The position numbers and the translations under genes were made by a program. The notes under the pieces are model-generated. The model saw only the letters and a list, made by a program, of their open reading frames with translations, made no database searches and was not told where the DNA came from. Source: Candidatus Solibacter sp. (GTDB taxonomy: Bacteria; Acidobacteriota; Terriglobia; Bryobacterales; Bryobacteraceae). Taken from it: DNA of 36,646 bases. Where the stretch lies: NCBI GenBank assembly GCA_025463045.1, contig JAOAPT010000062.1:1-36646 (forward strand). The letters run 5' to 3'. Position 1 is the first letter of the stretch; each line of letters begins with the position of its first letter. This document shows, piece by piece, positions 31,509 through 36,646 of this stretch.

Positions 31509-34500
31509 ATGTCGAAACTCGTACTTGCGATCGCACTTTGCACAGCCCTGCCCCTTGCCGCCCAACAGGGCCGCGGCACCATTCTCGGAACCGTAACCGA
31601 TCCGGCCGGGGCCTCGGTGGCCGGTGCAAAGGTTTCTATCGTCAATCTGGCAACCAACGTTGCCGTAACCACCCAAACCAATGGCGAAGGGTACTACACC
31701 TCGAGTCCGCTGATCGTCGGCGATTACCAGGTCAGCGCTGAGAAGACCGGCTTCAAGAAGACGGTCCGGTCCGGCATCACCCTGCAAGTGGATCAACGCG
31801 CGGAAGTGGACATCTCGCTCTCGCTCGGCAACGTGGCGGAGTCGGTCCAGGTCACCGCCGAGGCGGCGCTGATCAATACCGAGGATGCGACGGTCGGCCA
31901 GGTGATCGAGAACAAGCGCGTCGAGGAACTGCCGATCAACGGCCGCAGCGCTTTCGCGCTGGTAGGGCTGGCCTCGAACGTCAAATCCAATGCCGGCCCA
32001 ACGCAGAGCGGGTTCGCCGATCGCGGCACGAACCTGAGTGCGTTCTCGATCAACGGCGGTCCCACGGCGGTTAACTATTTCCTGGTAGACGGGATGGTGG
32101 CCATCCAAAGCTACTATCCGGATCTGAATGCGGACCTTGCTGTCGATGCGGTTCAGGAATTCAAAGTGCAGTCCGGATCCATGTCGGCCGAGTACGGGCT
32201 TACCGCCGGCGGCGTCATCAACGTCGCGACAAAATCCGGGACGAACGCGCTGCATGGATCGCTTTACGAGTTCGTCCGCAACGATGCGTTCGATGCGCGC
32301 AACACGTTTACGCCTGCGGTGTCGCCGTTCCGCTACAACCAATACGGCCTGGCTCTCGGCGGGCCGGTGCGGATCCCGAAGGTTTACGACGGACGGAACA
32401 AGACCTTCTTCTTCGGCAACTGGGAGCAGTGGAATTACCGCAAGTCGAGCCAGCCGATCACGACGGTGCCGACGGTGCTCCAACGCACCGGAGACTTCTC
32501 ACAGAACTTCAACGTCAATGGCGTGCTGATCCCGATTTACGATCCTTCGACAACCCGTTTGAACCCGAATGGCAGCGGCTATATCCGCGACATTTTTCCG
32601 AGGAACATGATTCCCGCCAACCAGCTCGACCCAGTGGCGAAGGCGGTCAATGCGTTCTACCCGCTGCCCAACCGGGCGCCGATCAGCACCTTTACCAACT
32701 CGAACAACTACCAGGGCGACGTCAGCAACATACGTTCGATGCAGCAGTACACGACGCGGTTGGACCACCATATCTCCGACCACGACACGATGTTCGCGCG
32801 CTATACCTACTTCCGGCACAATGACGACAATGGCGCGCAATCCCCGTGGCCGGACCCCGTGGTGCGCGCCCGCAACGACAGCTTCGAAACCCGTAATGCG
32901 ATCGTTTCGGAGACCCACATTTTCACGCCCACGCTGGTCAACGAGTTCCGCGTCGGCATCGCGCGCCAGTACTTCCCGTTCCAGGTGGACAGCTTTAATG
33001 GCGGGTGGCCGCAGAAACTCGGACTGCCGGCGAATGTTCCCTCCACGGCGATGCCGAATTTTTCCAACGGCCTGACCGGTTTCCCGACTCAGACCGTGGG
33101 AATCCGCGGCGCACTGACCTGGCAGTTTACGGATTCGATGACTATCGTGCGCGGCAATCACTCCATCAAGGCCGGGTTTGAAACCCGCCTGCTCTACGGC
33201 AACAATTACCAGACGTCGCAGCCCTCGGGCTCGTTTTCGTTCGCTGCTGGACTAACCGGCAATCCGCAGGCACAGAGCGGCACCGGCAGCAGCTACGCCA
33301 CCTTCATGCTCGGCGCGGTGAGCAGCGCGACGGCCAGCACCCACATCGGCGAATCGGAAAAGGGCTACGCGCTTGCCGGGTTCGTGCAGGACGAGTGGAG
33401 AGTGAACCGCCGGCTGGCGATAAGCATGGGGCTTCGCTATGACTTCCAACTGCCGCCGTACGAACGCAATAACGGGTTGAGCAACTTCAACCCCACGGCC
33501 ATCAATCCGCTGAATGGACTGAAGGGCACGACCGTTTACGCCGGCAAAGACTTCGGGCGTTCCGCATTGAATTCCGACACCAACGATTTTGGGCCGCGCA
33601 TCGGCTTTGCCTACGATTTGAGCCGCACCGGGCACACCGTGGTTCGCGGCGGCTATGCTATTTTCTATCCCGCCATTTTCCAGGTGCAATACTTCGGCAA
33701 CGTCAACGGCTTCTCCACCACCACCACTTCCTACAACTCTGCCGGCAACAACGCCAACCTCACGGCATTCCAACTGAAAGATGGGTTCCCCTCCGCTCCG
33801 ATCCTGCCGCAGGGAAGTCTGCTCGGGCCGAGCGCGTTCCTGGGACAGGGCGTCAGCTACGATCAGCCCAACGAGAAAACGCCCATGTCGCAGCAGTGGA
33901 ATTTGTCGGTGCAGACACAGCTTCCGGGCAGATGGGTGCTGGAACTGGCTTACTCTGGGAACCATGGCACGCATCTTCCCTCAGGCGGTTACGATCTGAA
34001 CCAACTCACCCCGCAGCAGTATCAGACGCTGGGCACCAGTTTGCAGAATCCTGTGGCCAACCCCTACGCCGGAATCGTTCCGGGTTCGCTGGGCGCCGCC
34101 ACGATCACGCTGCAGCAATCGCTGGCGGCTTATCCTTATTACACCAGCGTCTCGGTTCGCAATCCGCACTTGGGCAACTCCATCTACCACGCCGCATTGG
34201 TGCGCGTAGAGAAGCGGTTCAGCAACGGCCTGACGTTCCTGGCCTCGTACACGAATGCCAAGCTGATCAGCGACAGCATAGCCTCTCCTATCGGCTTCGG
34301 CAACGTCGAGCAGGTTGCGACGGTAGGCTACCAGAAGGGGCTCTATGACCGGCGCGCCGAACGTTCGCTTGACCCGACGGACGTGGCGCAGCGGCTGGTA
34401 CTGAGCGGCGTGTACGAACTGCCGATCGGCAAAGGCCGGCGCCTCAATATCAACAACCCGGTGCTCAACATCATCGCCGGCGGCTGGCAGGTGGATTCCG

Positions 34501-34931
34501 TCACGCTGTTCCAGGGTGGAGTGCCCGTAGTGGTCACGGGCGCGAGCAACTTCCTCGCGAACCGTCCGAACTCCACCGGACAGAGCGCGCATTTGGACAA
34601 CCGGACAATCGCCAAGTGGTTCGATACTTCCGTGTTCGTGAATCCGCCCAACTACACGTACGGAAATCTGGGGCGCGTGCTTCCGGACGTTCGCAATCCG
34701 GGCGTGGTCAATGTCGATCTTTCGCTGGTGAAGAATATCGCGCTTGCCGAGAGAACCCGCCTTCAGATTCGCGCCGAATCTTTCAATGCGCTGAATCACG
34801 TGAACCTGGGCTTTGCCAACGGAGGCTTCTCTCCGGGGGCCGACGGCAAGAATGTCAGCAGCACGTTCGGCACGATCTCTTCCGCGCGCGACTCCCGCAG
34901 TATCCAGCTCGGAGCGAAGTTGACCTTCTGA
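31509..34931 (+). CDS. Oar-like TonB-dependent receptor 2
   Basis: The 1140-aa outer-membrane protein has a short signal peptide (MSKLVLAIALCTALPLAAQQ). A carboxypeptidase-regulatory-like domain follows (about 24-110; ILGTVTDPAGASVAGAKVSI), then a plug (about 120-255; VEELPINGRSAF, VNYFLVDGM, MSAEYGLTAGGVINVATKSGT) and a barrel ending RSIQLGAKLTF. The Oar-type hallmarks include RTGDFSQNF and the PNR/NNYQ loops seen in many paralogues. CTTCAGGAGAA precedes the ATG. It lies downstream of the sensor kinase/response regulator pair and upstream of a FAD oxidoreductase; ligand unknown. Sequence similarity to receptor 1 is limited to the family pattern, so the two probably import different ligands. 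Confidence 0.93.
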   Translation: MSKLVLAIALCTALPLAAQQGRGTILGTVTDPAGASVAGAKVSIVNLATNVAVTTQTNGEGYYTSSPLIVGDYQVSAEKTGFKKTVRSGITLQVDQRAEVDISLSLGNVAESVQVTAEAALINTEDATVGQVIENKRVEELPINGRSAFALVGLASNVKSNAGPTQSGFADRGTNLSAFSINGGPTAVNYFLVDGMVAIQSYYPDLNADLAVDAVQEFKVQSGSMSAEYGLTAGGVINVATKSGTNALHGSLYEFVRNDAFDARNTFTPAVSPFRYNQYGLALGGPVRIPKVYDGRNKTFFFGNWEQWNYRKSSQPITTVPTVLQRTGDFSQNFNVNGVLIPIYDPSTTRLNPNGSGYIRDIFPRNMIPANQLDPVAKAVNAFYPLPNRAPISTFTNSNNYQGDVSNIRSMQQYTTRLDHHISDHDTMFARYTYFRHNDDNGAQSPWPDPVVRARNDSFETRNAIVSETHIFTPTLVNEFRVGIARQYFPFQVDSFNGGWPQKLGLPANVPSTAMPNFSNGLTGFPTQTVGIRGALTWQFTDSMTIVRGNHSIKAGFETRLLYGNNYQTSQPSGSFSFAAGLTGNPQAQSGTGSSYATFMLGAVSSATASTHIGESEKGYALAGFVQDEWRVNRRLAISMGLRYDFQLPPYERNNGLSNFNPTAINPLNGLKGTTVYAGKDFGRSALNSDTNDFGPRIGFAYDLSRTGHTVVRGGYAIFYPAIFQVQYFGNVNGFSTTTTSYNSAGNNANLTAFQLKDGFPSAPILPQGSLLGPSAFLGQGVSYDQPNEKTPMSQQWNLSVQTQLPGRWVLELAYSGNHGTHLPSGGYDLNQLTPQQYQTLGTSLQNPVANPYAGIVPGSLGAATITLQQSLAAYPYYTSVSVRNPHLGNSIYHAALVRVEKRFSNGLTFLASYTNAKLISDSIASPIGFGNVEQVATVGYQKGLYDRRAERSLDPTDVAQRLVLSGVYELPIGKGRRLNINNPVLNIIAGGWQVDSVTLFQGGVPVVVTGASNFLANRPNSTGQSAHLDNRTIAKWFDTSVFVNPPNYTYGNLGRVLPDVRNPGVVNVDLSLVKNIALAERTRLQIRAESFNALNHVNLGFANGGFSPGADGKNVSSTFGTISSARDSRSIQLGAKLTF

Positions 34932-34939
34932 GCGATTCC

Positions 34940-34969
34940 GGCGCGCGGCTCGCCATAGAGCCGCGCGCC
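34940..34969. terminator. Strong hairpin after TonB receptor 2
   Basis: GGCGCGCGGCTC pairs perfectly with GAGCCGCGCGCC around a 6-base loop (GCCATA). It starts 8 bp after the receptor stop. There is no U-run, so it may attenuate rather than end transcription into the oxidoreductase gene. Confidence 0.65.
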
Positions 34970-35019
34970 CCTCAATTGAACCGCGAGCACCACCAGATCA
35001 CGAGCAACGGATTCGGGCC

Positions 35020-36646
35020 ATGATTCAACATCCTTCCTCAGCGGGCGTCAGAACTCTCAAGACCGTACCTCTGCAAACGGACCTGGTCGTCGGCGGCGGA
35101 GGGATCGCCGGCACCTGCGCCGCCGTTACCGCGGCACGGGCCGGGCTCCGGGTAGTGCTGGTGCAGGACCGTCCCGTGCTGGGCGGCAACGCGTCAAGCG
35201 AGGTTCGTCTCTGGATGCTCGGCGCCACGTCGCACATGGGCAACAACAACCGCTGGGCCCGCGAAGGCGGCCTGGTCGACGAGATCCTGGTGGAGAACCT
35301 CTACCGAAATCCCGAAGGCAATCCGCTGATTCTCGATACCATCCTGCTGGAAAAAGTGCGCACGGAAGCGAACATCACGCTGCTGCTGAATACCGCCCTA
35401 GATGGAGTAGAGAAATCCGGCGATTCGAGCCTCGGCGCCGTGACCGCGTTCTGCCCTCAGAATCAAACTCGCTATCGGATCGAAGCCCCGCTGTTCTGCG
35501 ATGCCTCGGGCGACGGAATTCTCGCGTTCCTCTCGGGCGCCGCTTTCCGCATGGGCGCCGAAAGCCGCGGCGAGTTCGAAGAGGGTTTTGCGCCGGACGA
35601 GAGCTATGGCGAACTGCTGGGTCACTCGCTCTACTTCTATACCAAAGACACCGGGCGTCCCGTGCGCTTTGTGGCGCCGGAGTACGCGCTGAAGGATATC
35701 ACCCAAATCCCGCGCTATCGCGACGTTCGTTCGTCGGACTCCGGCTGCCGCTTCTGGTGGTTCGAGTACGGTGGACGCCTGGATACGGTTCACGACACCG
35801 AAGAGATCAAGTGGGAGCTTTGGAAGGTCGCTTACGGCGTTTGGGATTACATCAAGAACTCCGGGAACTTTCCGGAGGCGGAGACGCTCACGCTGGAATG
35901 GGTGGGCACGATTCCGGGTAAGCGTGAAAGCCGGCGTTTCGAAGGCGACTACATGCTGCATCAACGCGACCTGGTGGAGCAGCGGCTTCACGACGACGCG
36001 GTTTCGTTCGGCGGGTGGGCGATGGATCTTCACCCCGCCGATGGCGTGTACAGTGAGCTTTCCCCCTGCACTCAGTGGCACTCCAAAGGTGTTTACCAGA
36101 TTCCCTACCGCTGCCTCTACAGCCGCAACATTGAAAATCTGTTCCTGGCAGGGCGCATCATCAGCGTCTCCCACGTTGCTTTTGGCTCGACACGCGTGAT
36201 GGCGACCTGCGGCCACACGGCGCAGGCAACCGGCATGGCAGCCGTACTTTGCCACGAACACAAGTTGCTGCCCCGTGACCTAATGCAGCCCGAACGGATG
36301 CAGGAACTCCAACAGCGCCTGATTGGGACCGGCCAGTACATTCCGAACGTTGCTCTCGATGCTGGGGATGCTACCGTCTCCTCGTCCAGCCGATATCTTC
36401 TTCGCGAATTTCCGCCGAGCGCCGCTGTCGTCCCACTCGATGTATCGCGGGCGATGCTGCTGCCGGCCGCCGCAGGCGCGCTTCCCGCCGCGACGTTCAT
36501 CGTCGATGCCGCGGAGCCGACCGAACTCCTGCTCGAAGTGCGCCGCTCCTCCGTGCGCGGCAACTTCACGCCGGATTGCGTGATGCACCGTCAAGCCGTC
36601 CGCCTGGAAGCAGGGAGCGGTCAACCGGTGGTGATTCGGCCTACGG
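35020..36646 (+). CDS. FAD-dependent oxidoreductase, partial (runs off the right edge)
   Basis: The frame stays open from the ATG at 35020 to the window end (542 codons) with no stop, so the 3' end is missing. The N terminus has a dinucleotide-binding motif, LVVGGGGIAGTCAAVTAARA, then VLVQDRPVLGGNASSEVR, the pattern of the FAD_oxidored family (PF12831-like). Later motifs are FCDASGDGILAFLSGA, GRIISVSHVAFGSTRVMATC and HTAQATGMAA, which complete the FAD fold near residue 410. A less conserved extension follows (about 430-540). No signal peptide is visible. Substrates of this family are mostly unknown; neighbours of glycan receptors often act on sugar-derived compounds. It probably shares a transcription unit with receptor 2, past the hairpin at 34940. 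Confidence 0.88.
   Translation, partial: MIQHPSSAGVRTLKTVPLQTDLVVGGGGIAGTCAAVTAARAGLRVVLVQDRPVLGGNASSEVRLWMLGATSHMGNNNRWAREGGLVDEILVENLYRNPEGNPLILDTILLEKVRTEANITLLLNTALDGVEKSGDSSLGAVTAFCPQNQTRYRIEAPLFCDASGDGILAFLSGAAFRMGAESRGEFEEGFAPDESYGELLGHSLYFYTKDTGRPVRFVAPEYALKDITQIPRYRDVRSSDSGCRFWWFEYGGRLDTVHDTEEIKWELWKVAYGVWDYIKNSGNFPEAETLTLEWVGTIPGKRESRRFEGDYMLHQRDLVEQRLHDDAVSFGGWAMDLHPADGVYSELSPCTQWHSKGVYQIPYRCLYSRNIENLFLAGRIISVSHVAFGSTRVMATCGHTAQATGMAAVLCHEHKLLPRDLMQPERMQELQQRLIGTGQYIPNVALDAGDATVSSSSRYLLREFPPSAAVVPLDVSRAMLLPAAAGALPAATFIVDAAEPTELLLEVRRSSVRGNFTPDCVMHRQAVRLEAGSGQPVVIRPT

Noticed and set aside
1-36646. CRISPR array, tRNA, rRNA or complete insertion sequence
   Set aside because: I saw no regular repeat-spacer pattern, no tRNA-like or rRNA sequence and no transposase motif.

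Overview
The window is about 36.6 kb of GC-rich (roughly 60%) bacterial DNA with tightly packed genes, many sharing 4-bp start/stop overlaps. The gene content points to Acidobacteriota, most likely a Solibacter/Bryobacterales-type soil organism. The clues are two Oar-like TonB-dependent receptors with an N-terminal carboxypeptidase-regulatory-like domain, a VWFA-related protein of the type common in that phylum, DUF1080/FG-GAP and PQQ-propeller secreted proteins, and a hybrid beta-propeller histidine kinase. This assignment is inference from gene families; no rRNA or tRNA gene is present.

Region 1 (1-5000, mostly minus strand). A mosaic of imperfect direct repeats (about 21-700) lies directly downstream of a class-D-like sortase, and part of each repeat is a decayed copy of the sortase 3' end, which encodes the catalytic Cys and Arg. 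The sortase forms an operon with a VWA-domain protein and a divergent malic enzyme, joined by two GTGA overlaps. Just upstream is an exported protein ending in an LPSTA-type sorting signal, a plausible sortase substrate, and then a small Thivi_2564-type membrane protein.

Region 2 (5000-11280, plus strand). A chain of four overlapping genes encodes a small membrane protein, an exported protein of unknown role, a zinc-dependent phospholipase C-like protein and a LolA-like protein. It is followed by a SYLF-domain protein, a PAS-PAS-PAS sigma-54 activator and a small zinc-ribbon protein.

Region 3 (11350-27310, almost all minus strand). This looks like one regulated catabolic locus. From the promoter-distal end it holds cupin, full-length transketolase-like enzyme, DUF362 protein, PQQ-type quinoprotein dehydrogenase, DUF1080-FG-GAP protein, TonB receptor, cytochrome-HhH protein, SMP-30/gluconolactonase-like protein and Tat-exported xylose-isomerase-like TIM barrel. 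A divergent NAD-dependent epimerase and an IclR-family regulator follow. A near-identical 15-bp imperfect palindrome (consensus TTGYAKWATMCGCAA, with K allowing G) lies upstream of four transcription units: DUF362, TonB receptor, TIM barrel/epimerase and iclR itself. Three of the four have a further TTG half-site exactly 21 bp away. I infer an IclR-controlled sugar or sugar-acid uptake and oxidation regulon.

Region 4 (27310-36646, plus strand). A 500-bp spacer with a TetR remnant precedes a propeller-type sensor kinase and NarL-type response regulator. These are followed by a second Oar-like TonB receptor and a FAD-dependent oxidoreductase that runs off the right edge. The two-component pair probably controls the receptor/oxidoreductase unit.
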